Shown: piece by piece, positions 53,601 through 59,061 of the stretch | How the letters are laid out: each line of letters opens with the position of its first letter | Numbering within the stretch: position 1 is the stretch's first letter | Assembly: GCA_900618425.1 (NCBI GenBank) | Contig: UZAN01039825.1 | Coordinates: forward strand, 29,865 to 93,864 | DNA from: Echinostoma caproni | Taxonomy: Eukaryota; Platyhelminthes; Trematoda; Plagiorchiida; Echinostomatidae | Direction of reading: 5' to 3' | Length of the DNA: 64,000 nucleotides | Position numbers and translations under genes: made by a program | The notes under the pieces: generated by a model | The model's input: only the letters and a program-made list of their open reading frames with translations | Database searches by the model: none | Told to the model about the DNA's origin: nothing

Positions 53601-56600
53601 AAATAAGTGGCTTGATTAGTGCTAGCTGACTTAACCTGTATTGAGTTAATTTTATTAAAACACCTGCGGTGAGGATTGAAATAAGCCTTTTGTGAGTAAG
53701 TAATTTCATGAAGGACTTTTCGTTTCGAAACTACACAGGATATCTACGAGGAGGTAAAACTGACGAGAGGATTTCAACGTCATTCACGCCTGAAACATTT
53801 GTTCATGCGTACGGAGGGAAGCTACATTATCTATTGGTTTTCAGCGTGTTACTTCAGTGCACATTTTCCTTCAGATAATGTTTTTTGATGTCCTGTTTAG
53901 ATTAATCAGATTATTGTTCCAGCCATCGCAGTTCAAAGTGTCTCTCTGTCGGAATGAATGAATATGTTGAACTTTGCTTCCTCTGCACAACTCCACCCAA
54001 CACAGTTGGCCCGTTCCATGCGCTGTCCGGCTGCCAAGTTCGCCACCCACGTTGTTTCGCACTTTCTATTCCTCATCCTCTTGGCTGCTGCCACCTTTCG
54101 ATTGGAAGAGAATTATGATTCTTTACTGGATGAACAAATGCTCGGCTCAGGTAACGAGGAGACCATACGGCAATGGGTGCAGAAAAATTTTCGGCCATCT
54201 AAGGCGATTATCACACATGTGCAAATATGCATCGTGCTATGGGTTGCTGGTACGTCCAACTCAAAATCTTTTTTCAATAGTGACAACCTACTTGGTTTAT
54301 TTCCATATGCTTAAGCCTATACTTTAGTGTCAACCCATCGACTTAAATGATAATCATACCAGGAAATTCATGAGTAGAATGTAGGCATACTTGGGCAACT
54401 GATAACTAATCAGACTTTTACTTTGTTTACATACAAGCAAGCACAAACAATCATGGCAAAATGGTTGCAATCAACGAGAATCATTCATCTTCACAAAATA
54501 GCAATTATGTAATATGTTTGCAGTTGGTATAATTGGTCAGCATATATATCAAGAGGACAAAACCTGCAGTTCCCTTCCCATCTCGGATACAAAAATGATA
54601 AGTATTAGTATCAGCAACCTGCAAAACGCTTCTCACTAGTTTGCAGAGAGTGCACATATTATGCAACTATATTTGAGCCCAAACGGTGTGGCAAACAAAA
54701 CAGCAAACATAATCTTTATAACAAAGAAGATAATTCAATGCTTCTTGGTTGGTTTGGAATCATGTTTGCTTGCCATCTATCGTAGGTCAACTACTGGTGG
54801 CTTACCAAACCGGTTATATCCATGATGTTTACTTTCACTCCGCTCAATTCGGTGGAGAAACACCCGCCACGTAAACGTGGTGAGTAGAGCTTTCTCAGTA
54901 AAAGTCATTCGAGATGCTTGGTTGTATGGGAGCTTTCTGTAGGTTGAAGGGTGACCATTTAACTCAAGACACGCACCATCGACCATACGGAAAGCTTTCG
55001 GAGTGTGCATTTACGTGTCAGAGTGGAAGAGATATTCAGGAAAAAGAATTGGGATTAGTTCTCAACACTTGCGTGGCACCCTATTTGAATACCTTCTTAA
55101 GTAGTAGCTTCATATCAACTCATTTGTCGAATGTTTGCATTTCCCCCCGCTTGTTGTGGCTCAGGTAAACACCATTTAAGAAATGACAGTTGATGTATTC
55201 TGATCATGGAAAAAGCAACTCGGGTGTTTACATGATTTTGTACGCACTTTTCAATGCTCCTCTTTTGCGTACGCTTTTTCGTACCCATCTCCTTGCAGTG
55301 ATGAAAAACAAACGAGGCTCCTATATTAATCCAAATAATCCAAATAATGAAATAGCCAACCTCCATATATTGATATTCTTGGGGGGTATTCCTTAATTGG
55401 CATTGTCACGTTTAAATACGCTCGGTTGTATGATCGGTTTGTAGCCTGGCAGATGCGACGTGGATTAAAATAAGGAGCACGGGAGTGGTTGATAAACTGA
55501 ACGATGAAAGTGTAATGAGTGAGGAAAGGTAGGCGGCACAATCAGTCAATCCGAGTCATACACGGCTGGACAGAATTTGATAATTTGAGCGAGAATAAAC
55601 ACGGGTCAACGGGGGAGAGGAATCAAGGGTGGCAAACGGGGGGTGCAGAAGGTAATTCTGTGAAAAGATGCATTCGGATTGGCTACTCGGGATCAAGTCT
55701 GATTCATGCAAGTTTGTTCATCTGACAGATAAACATGGGTCCTTGAGAATACTTCTTTTCAATTTCTATGTAAGACAGCTCAAAGGGTAAAGCATGGGCT
55801 GTACAAAAGCTTAGGCGTTCATGCGTGGATTCGAATCCCACTGAGGTTACTGAAATTTTCGCAATCTTGACATACAAACCCCAATGTGCCAAACAACAAT
55901 TTGAATAGATTTGATTTGGCTGATTGGCTGATCTAACTTCTTTGTGTGGTATATTGCCTTAGATTACCATCCAGAGCAGCCGTATGTAACTTTGGATTAT
56001 CGATACAAATATTAGATTGTAACTTAATTGAATCCTAATTAACCGAAGTCTATTTCGTCTATTCCCCTATCCTTGCTTGAACAAATTAAATATGTGACAA
56101 TCACACATGGAATATTTAGTATTTTCTTATCGTCGATCTGTCGTGAATAATACCGATAATAATAAATTCTTGATAATAATGGATATACGCTAATTCAGTG
56201 GTGTGCAGACTAATGTTTGGCTACAATAATCACTGCCTCAAACAAGAACTATAACAATACGCGGGTCACATCTAAAATCGACTGGCGGACGACGTACACT
56301 GACCATTCAAATGTTCGGGTCTTCTGTGAGATAAAGATAGCCTACTAAATTGAAGACATATATGTTGAGTGTATATTCGTCAGTTACGCTAATCATCAGA
56401 GGATGTGAACTAAATTCTAGGACACCGGAAGAGATACATCCATTCCAAACCAGAAAAGTTATCTCGTGACATGCGTTATATGAAAACAGAAAATTCAGTT
56501 GATCTTGCGCATAATGTTCGAATGATTAGCACGCTTTGTCGCGAGGTAACAAGACACTAGCTACGTTTAAGATAGAAATGAGTAGTTTCAAATTATTGGG

Positions 56601-59061
56601 TGAAAGCACTGGTTATACTGTGTTGAGATATTGTGAAGCGCAAAAACGTGTTAACTAATTTATCGGTAATTTGTTTGTAATTTGTTTCAGGAGTAGAAAT
56701 CACTCTATGTCATGATTTGAAATATCATTACAAAGACCTGAATTTATTTGTAAAGTGGAGCAACAACCCTCTTCCCTACATACACACCTACCTATTACAA
56801 TTTGCCACAATGTTACCAGTTAATTATTTTTGTTTCCCTTTTCCCTTTCCGATTGTATCAAAAGCTAGGCGTGATACATGGTCTCTAGTGTATCTTACGC
56901 AACCTCACCCACCCTCTTGCCTTAACTCATAACTTCCATCAACATTTAAAGCAACCCAGCTCTCTGCTGTCATGTCATTTGAGCTTTGTTTCATTATCCT
57001 CTACGAGACTTACCATTGACTACCGCTTCATTTGCCCTTCTTATTCACCTATGTTATGGTTATGAACGGAGGTACAATCAACCAACCAGACATCCGTACT
57101 ATGATCACCTTATATATGCCACCACCTGATGCAGTACATGGAAAAGAAATTTTTCGTAAACATCATTTTCTATAATGCCTATGGGAAAATTTTGGGCATT
57201 TCTATACGCTCTCTTTGGAATGGGTACCGAATAAAGGGTAGGTGAATGTCTAACGGGCAATCTCTGAACCATTTTAGTTACGCATTTCAAACGAACTGGC
57301 TACAACAAGAAAAAAACTGGACTCGTTCCGCAGGAATGATTTTCCTAACGGAAAACTGGATGGCCATCAAACTTTAATGGGATCTTCCAGTGTTTATTTA
57401 CCGTCAACTAGTGGTAATTAAAAAAACGGTCTTCGGTGATACGCGGTGACTTCAAATACGATCAAGCTATTTATGCATAGATCCTGTGAACTTGTTAGAG
57501 ATGATGTTTCTGTTAAATGGCGTTCTAGTAGGAAGCCCCATGAAAAGCATTAGCTGGATGATGAAAGCTTACGGTTCTGTTCTGGGTTGTTTTCAACAGC
57601 CATTTGAGACCTAATGTTTGACAATGTGCAACAAAGTTGGTTTACATTTATCAAAATTAAAGTTTTCATTATTATTGCTCGGTTACGAGCGCAGTGACTG
57701 ATTCCCTCTAAATCCAAATCTTAGTACCCAAATAATTTTAGATGCAATAATGGAAACTAAGCAACTCCTGTAGGCAAAACTTAAATCCAGCATGAAAAAC
57801 AAATTTCTTCTTTTCACAAAGCCAGCAATCTTAAAAATCAATCGCACAAGTGATTTGGAAGTTGCATGTATTCTCAATGAAAAGGTGCCGGAACATCATC
57901 TCTCATTGCGAACTGCACCTGGACAAAAGCAGTTTCGCGCCAAAGTTACATGCAAACTCGGCGAACATTTTTCATTGAAAACCACCCGTGTTCGTTTACT
58001 AAACGAAGCGTGCTAATAGAATTGTGGCTACTTGATACACCCGACGTGCAGAGCAGAAGCGATGTTGGAAAGAAAAAAAAATTATAATTATTTATTCAAA
58101 ACAATACAAATAGATTACTTAAAATAGGAATCGGTGCAAATTTTACCCCTTTTAGACAGACCATATTTCTAACTTTTGCTGCACCTATAAATTCATATTG
58201 TTTTCAATGTAATTTCTAAATCCCAAAATGCTTCTCTTTTTTTTCAGGAGCAAAATGAAGGTTCTGTTAGCTCAACCATATATATATATATAAATATAAC
58301 TATATATATATAATCAGTGAACGTGTTCTATGCTGTTTTCCACATATTATCGAAATGTAGGTCAGTTCCAACAGCAGAAGCTAATAAAACTGGTGGCATA
58401 AAAAGCGGACGAACAAAAAATTCAAAATCAGATAAGACTCAGAAGGGATGACTGCTTCGTTGGCGTAAAACGAGGAAAGTAAATGCACGATACACGGATA
58501 AAAAAATGATCATTTTAATCACCTTCCGAATAGCTGCTGCACCTGAAATTCTTCTGTTCGGACTTCGAGTGGATGATCGATGGATGTGCGTTACAGATCA
58601 CGTGAGAAAAATCCCACTACAGCATTTTTCTTCATTGTGCAATCACAGTTTTGTACATGACTAATGTGTTACACAACCTATTCATCACCAAGTTACGCAG
58701 TGATTTTTCATCCGTTTAACTTTGGTTTCTCTTTCTTTTATCTCCTCTTCGTCCCGCTCTCCTTTTTTCAAACTACTAGGTCTTATCCTGGCCGATGTGA
58801 AACACATATATTTTGCCGGATTCAGGTCTTACATTTCAAATTCGTACAATATTTTGAATTTCTGCATCCTATCCATGTATATCGGCTCGTACACTTTGCG
58901 GATAATCGTGGACCGATGGGTTCGTGAATCAGACGTGTTTTTCAACGCGACCGCCAAAATCAATCACTTGTTGGACAATAACAACAGTGTGCTCGTGCAT
59001 CAAATGGTACAGAACTGGACGCAATCGGAACATTTTGACAAAAGTTACTTCATCACTGCTT
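8450..59061 (+). CDS. TRPC-type cation channel, seven exons, 3' part outside the window
   Basis: Join of 8450-8631, 18867-18969, 24628-25284, 44798-44971, 49830-49997, 54006-54249 and 58780-59061. This gives 1810 nt, 603 whole codons plus one base. Successive intron phases are 2,0,0,0,0,1 with a phase-1 donor at the end; every border is GT..AG and the phases agree. TRPC channels are tetrameric, calcium-permeable cation channels of the plasma membrane, often gated downstream of phospholipase C. Visible in order: variable N-terminus (1-95), ankyrin-type helices (about 96-245), TRP_2 linker with HCCC zinc motif (248-257) and the SRSRLNAYRALASP signature (269-282), coupling helices (315-372), FVAHPNCQQ (373-381), pre-S1 (about 404-424), S1 (about 443-459), S2 (about 497-517) and S3 (about 533-553). 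S4-S6, pore and TRP box are missing only because the window ends. The family is firm; the subtype and physiological role are not. Confidence 0.93.
10192..10311 (+). pseudogene. Short acidic (Asp/Glu-rich) reading-frame remnant
   Basis: The frame from 10192 reads DDEDNDSDNDYDFGEL, then a run with Ser, Glu, Asp and Ile, and a Lys-Tyr-rich end before a stop at 10310-10312. An in-frame TGA immediately precedes it (10185-10187). Such strongly acidic composition is unusual for random AT-rich sequence and resembles acidic linkers of transposases and nuclear proteins, but no catalytic motif is seen nearby. It may be a remnant of a mobile element or chance. Confidence 0.25.
11743..11840 (-). mobile_element. 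tRNA-derived SINE head (copy 1)
   Basis: On the minus strand the sequence reads ATCGGTGTAGCC, then TAGCTCAACTGGTA (A-box-like, 11807-11820), then a degenerate B-box region ending GGCATCCCACCGGGTTA. The spacing of the two boxes is like that of a tRNA. Its B-box side resembles the head at 55770-55850, and its 5' side matches the inverted copy at 12011. It is not a functional tRNA, because the B box is disrupted. Confidence 0.55.
12011..12104 (+). mobile_element. tRNA-derived SINE head (copy 2, inverted relative to copy 1)
   Basis: Reads GCCATCGGTGTGACCTTG, TAGCTCAGCTAGTAGA (A-box-like, 12029-12044) and a weak B box at 12084-12094 (GGTTGTAACCC). The GCCATCGGTGT...TAGCTCA part is the reverse complement of the flank and A box of copy 1, so the two form an inverted pair about 170 bases apart. 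Confidence 0.55.
14165..14177. repeat. Target-site duplication, left copy
   Basis: GGTCTTGTATTTT, identical to 14587-14599. The pair brackets the SINE insertion and fits target-primed reverse transcription. Confidence 0.75.
14178..14586 (-). mobile_element. Ribozyme-bearing tRNA-related SINE (Sm-alpha-like), about 354-bp unit plus overlap
   Basis: A 409-bp insertion between perfect 13-bp target-site duplications. A 31-base block (14181-14211) recurs at 14535-14565 with five mismatches, so the insert is one unit of 354 bases plus a short overlap of a second. On the minus strand it has a tRNA-like pol III head at about 14287-14360 (A box near 14332-14344, B box GGGTTCGAGCC at 14291-14301), followed by a degenerate hammerhead ribozyme (14222-14276) and a tail with ATC-rich repeats. 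The pol III head lies in the middle of the insert, not at its 5' end, as expected for a permuted unit from a tandem transcript. The 25 bases at the right end are an inverted ribozyme core. Confidence 0.75.
14222..14276 (-). ncRNA. Degenerate hammerhead ribozyme (type I topology)
   Basis: Minus strand, 5' to 3': a stem I strand ending GCACTG, core CTAATGA (14258-14264; consensus CTGATGA), stem II with a loop (GAC...GTC), AAAA (14240-14243; consensus GAAA), short stem III ACAGCTGT, then the expected cleavage site GTC followed by CATTGC. GCACTG and CATTGC pair with one mismatch, and beyond an internal loop GGA pairs with TCC, giving a stem I with an internal loop like those of Sm-alpha ribozymes. 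The core G5-to-A change and the G12-to-A change both hit residues known to be essential, so this copy should be inactive. The second change looks like CpG decay (TCGAAA to TCAAAA). Confidence 0.65.
14566..14590 (+). repeat. Inverted fragment of the hammerhead core at the SINE 5' junction
   Basis: On the + strand GCTGATGAGATCC..ACCAGGTC matches the minus-strand ribozyme segment GCTAATGAGACGC..ACCAGGTC almost base for base, but in opposite orientation. It ends in GGTC, the first four bases of the right target-site duplication. This fits a 5' inversion with microhomology during integration. Here the CTGATGA core is intact, but the GAAA strand is absent. Confidence 0.6.
14587..14599. repeat. Target-site duplication, right copy
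   Basis: GGTCTTGTATTTT, identical to 14165-14177. Further partial identity (GAAG) follows both copies. Confidence 0.75.
15751..15863 (+). mobile_element. Penelope-like element 3' end, + orientation (left arm of inverted repeat)
   Basis: Encodes FVFAKKFLSDLSHQAF, the C-terminal tail of the Penelope protein, then 3' untranslated sequence. It is the reverse complement of 16015-16123 with roughly 80% identity by eye. The 5' part of this copy is not recognisable. Confidence 0.6.
15864..17640 (-). mobile_element. Penelope-like retroelement, decayed RT plus GIY-YIG endonuclease
   Basis: Minus strand, N to C: FLKDKDNSGEPYTRIIGEKF (about 17480-17420), GLPKMHKEGIPLRPILRMIN (about 17395-17325), YRQIDGVAMDSPQRPILADI (about 17010-16950), the catalytic motif written TVAVDDISV (AVDD at 16888-16899, where active copies have YVDD), then the C-terminal domain with FKCGCSAIYKSGTERQLRHR and MVEHI (about 16410-16320), the GIY-YIG nuclease region, and a tail KMVFAKKFLF near 16130. 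The order is that of Penelope-like elements, which use this fusion for target-primed integration. Stops and frameshifts between blocks show it is dead. Its 3' end faces another copy tail to tail. Confidence 0.85.
16015..16123 (-). repeat. Right arm of Penelope inverted repeat
   Basis: Reverse complement of the 15751-15863 arm, including the shared GATCTATCGCATCAGG and GATGTCTGATTGG stretches. It covers the C-terminal codons and 3' untranslated start of the minus-strand Penelope copy. The same sequence recurs near 57090-57165. Confidence 0.7.
18867..18969 (+). CDS. TRPC channel coding exon 2
   Basis: Begins after GTTTCAG and ends at CGA|GTAAGT. The first base completes the split Arg codon 61, then residues 62-95 follow (FYQGYQLS, then MSDLRKATSASKQ, then GCLFTNFEDVR). 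The frame is open across the acceptor into exon 1 and joins exon 3 in phase 0. Met70 could be an alternative start if transcription begins near here. No domain lies in this part; FEDVRLTDEERVYL leads directly into the first ankyrin helices. Confidence 0.82.
19243..19289 (+). repeat. GTT/TTG trinucleotide microsatellite
   Basis: About 14 TTG/GTT units with two interruptions (a TTTT and an ATT). Confidence 0.9.
20870..22170 (-). mobile_element. Penelope-like retroelement with intact YVDD motif
   Basis: Minus strand, N to C: LTDNIFKSTPYTRYVDDIFI with the catalytic YVDD at 21948-21959, later WSITTVFQFF and YKRGIVKTLFHRAR (about 21780-21690), then the nuclease part YQFICSCGDTDIGR (about 21364-21322) and LLLQRMVEH (about 21310-21285). 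The 3' untranslated end, near 20880-21010, shares GAACGTTAACATTTCGCGAC with the copies at 30290-30410 and 37870-38000. The reading frame is broken by stops, but the catalytic site is better kept than in the 16-17 kb copy. Length suggests the 5' half is missing. Confidence 0.85.
24628..25284 (+). CDS. TRPC channel coding exon 3 (ankyrin and TRP_2 region)
   Basis: 219 codons, residues 96-314, between TTTAACAG and AAA|GTAAGA. It starts LTDEERVYLNAAATGD, an ankyrin-like helix pair, followed by a clear ankyrin repeat DYMGRNALHLAVDSENTEAM (from residue 134), LLHAISKGHPKLVRLII and TPLILSAHYNNHEMVQMFL. Then come HPISCQCNDC (H248, C252, C254, C257), the zinc-binding HCCC pattern of TRPC4/5, and the TRP_2 signature SRSRLNAYRALASP with ALSSPDPIMTTFELRQEM. 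The exon ends in a charged helix EIEKEF. This is the strongest single piece of evidence for TRPC identity. Confidence 0.97.
27600..27965 (+). repeat. Dispersed repeat of unknown family, copy 1
   Basis: Diverged direct copy of 51900-52270. Shared landmarks include CACTGAAT/CACCGAAT, ACTACAAATTTTATCGCAAA against ATTACAAATTTTACCGCGAC, CTCAAGGTCAT, AATTCAAA, GAGAACTA and AGTGAGAGAT, in the same order and spacing. No coding motif, pol III box or terminal repeat was found. Confidence 0.6.
29620..30440 (+). mobile_element. Penelope-like element 3' half, + orientation
   Basis: + strand: a segment read as LSFVKVVQPVHLRLNTI (about 29670-29720), KWYAMNYEPLLNRIFSVAQP (about 29790-29850), then MIYQFTCSCGEAE (29901-29939), a frameshift, IGYHNG and an in-frame TAA at 29964-29966, and later NPRLAIVKLIVTA, the GIY-YIG nuclease part. 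The 3' untranslated part at 30290-30410 matches the 3' ends of the 20.9 kb and 37.9 kb copies (GTTGAGAAGATCAAACGAAA and following). The element is inactive. Confidence 0.75.
34504..35720 (-). mobile_element. Penelope-like element, GIY-YIG part interrupted by an assembly gap
   Basis: Minus strand from about 35673: KDRSFFSVLLIRLQLN, then VYSYSCSCGAEYVGRTTRRL, SERIQEHCPAWLSKGINRIA up to the gap at 35442. CSCGAEYVGRTTRRL is the GIY-YIG endonuclease signature of Penelope elements. Of the copies here this is the best preserved over the nuclease start, with no stop over its 77 visible residues. What remains of the frame after the gap (34504-34542) is too short to judge. The gap may hide the rest of the element. 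Confidence 0.8.
34543..35442. other. Assembly gap, 900 N
   Basis: A run of exactly 900 undetermined bases. Any open frame crossing it is an artefact. Single N bases or short runs also occur at 26669, 27048, 41567, 46769-46772, 60177 and a few other places. Confidence 1.
37850..38350 (-). mobile_element. Penelope-like element 3' end
   Basis: Minus strand: a nuclease-region remnant KQTIGYHNG, then TAA at 38298-38296, followed by sequence ending in the conserved 3' part AACGAAATGTTAACGTCTCG (about 37920-37895). IGYHNG-stop is shared with the + strand copy at 29946-29966. The 3' part aligns with the 20.9 kb and 30.3 kb copies. Confidence 0.65.
40112..40172 (+). repeat. GT/GGTGCT-rich low-complexity tract
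   Basis: G and T-rich stretch with GGTGCTGGTGCTGGTGTCGG in its core. The antisense frame would encode a His/Thr-rich peptide; treated as simple sequence. Confidence 0.6.
44798..44971 (+). CDS. TRPC channel coding exon 4
   Basis: 58 codons, residues 315-372, after CTTAAAACAG and before AAG|GTGATT, a weak but canonical GT donor. It encodes KEYLMLVEQCMNFACEMM, DLCRGTQEVEAVI and RDPLGRLRLAIRFEEKK, the helical linker that follows TRP_2 in TRPC channels. It runs directly into the FVAHPNCQQ motif of the next exon, and both junctions are phase 0. It contains Cys324, Cys329 and Cys335, but no known site can be assigned to them. Confidence 0.95.
44972..49829 (+). other. TRPC intron 4 (4,858 bp)
   Basis: No mobile element was recognised. 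Open frames at 45988-46227 (79 codons, -) and 46211-46495 (94 codons, +) overlap little with each other and have no known motif. There is a four-N gap at 46769-46772. The polypyrimidine tract before the acceptor is CTGTTTCAG. Confidence 0.7.
49830..49997 (+). CDS. TRPC channel coding exon 5 (FVAHPNCQQ and pre-S1)
   Basis: 56 codons, residues 373-428, between CTGTTTCAG and AAT|GTGAGT. It opens with FVAHPNCQQYLTSIWYG, one of the most conserved TRPC blocks (family pattern KKFVAHPNCQQ..IWY). A hydrophobic stretch at 404-424 (IGLSLAATPLLPLLCIMYIL) corresponds to the pre-S1 membrane-associated helix. Both junctions are phase 0. Confidence 0.95.
51900..52270 (+). repeat. Dispersed repeat of unknown family, copy 2
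   Basis: Same order of landmarks as 27600-27965 in the same orientation, with substitutions and small indels throughout, so the copies are old. Confidence 0.6.
52554..52577 (+). repeat. Two copies of ACAGACAGATAG
   Basis: Perfect 12-bp tandem duplication made of GACA/GATA units. Confidence 0.8.
54006..54249 (+). CDS. TRPC channel coding exon 6 (S1 and start of S2)
   Basis: 81 codons plus one base, residues 429-509 and part of Gly510, between CCAACACAG and GCTG|GTACGT. It has CPAAKFATHVVSHFLFLILL, the PxxKFxxHxxSYxxFL pattern of TRPC S1 (about 443-459), then an acidic 30-residue extracellular stretch between S1 and S2, then RPSKAIITHVQICIVLWVAG, the first part of S2. It enters in phase 0 and leaves in phase 1, matching the next exon. 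Confidence 0.95.
55770..55850 (+). mobile_element. tRNA-like SINE head or tRNA pseudogene
   Basis: Contains an A-box-like CAGCTCAAAGGGTAAAGC (55777-55794) and a good B box GGATTCGAATCCC (55827-55839) followed by ACTGAGGTTAC. The only acceptor pairing seen is GTAA with TTAC, too short for a functional tRNA. Its B-box side resembles the 11.7 kb head, so the three heads may be one SINE family. Confidence 0.55.
56930..57290 (-). mobile_element. Penelope-like element 3' end
   Basis: Minus strand: NAQNFPIGIIENDVYEKFLF corresponds to the C-terminal tail KMVFAKKFLF of the 16-kb copy. The untranslated part, with CAGACATCCGTACTATGATC on the + strand near 57089, matches its right arm. It therefore belongs to the same Penelope subfamily as the 15.7-17.6 kb copies. 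Confidence 0.65.
58279..58312. repeat. Interrupted AT microsatellite
   Basis: TATATA runs on both sides of an AAATATAAC interruption. A similar shorter tract lies at 59634-59651 and a shorter one near 10847-10858. Confidence 0.85.
58780..59061 (+). CDS. TRPC channel coding exon 7 (rest of S2, S3, S3-S4 loop)
   Basis: Residues 510-603 plus one base, between CAAACTACTAG and GCTT|GTAAGT. It completes S2 (LILADVKHIYF), then GFRSYISNSYNILNFCILSM and YIGSYTLRI (S3, about 533-553), then a hydrophilic loop with three N-glycosylation sequons: Asn565 (NAT), Asn577 (NNS) and Asn588 (NWT). S4 should follow in the next exon, outside the window or not recognised. At the positions forming the S2/S3 calcium site of TRPC4/5 it has D515, H518, N533 and N536. 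Confidence 0.95.

Larger units (their letters stand above)
49998..54005 (+). other. TRPC intron 5 (4,008 bp)
   Basis: Contains a run of ten C (50486-50495), the second copy of the dispersed repeat (51900-52270) and a short ACAGACAGATAG duplication (52554-52577). An open frame at 52605-52892 (-) resembles LINE thumb sequence only vaguely. The rest, 50500-51899 and 52893-54005, shows nothing recognised. Confidence 0.7.
54250..58779 (+). other. TRPC intron 6 (4,530 bp)
   Basis: Contains a tRNA-like SINE head (55770-55850), a Penelope 3' end (56930-57290) and an AT microsatellite (58279-58312). The stretches 54250-55769 and 57291-58278 hold only short unrecognised frames. A long pyrimidine tract (58739-58769) precedes the acceptor. 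Confidence 0.75.

Noticed and set aside
55770..55850. Functional tRNA gene
   Set aside because: The B box is good, but the acceptor stem has only about four pairs and no proper cloverleaf could be drawn, so it is called SINE head or pseudogene.
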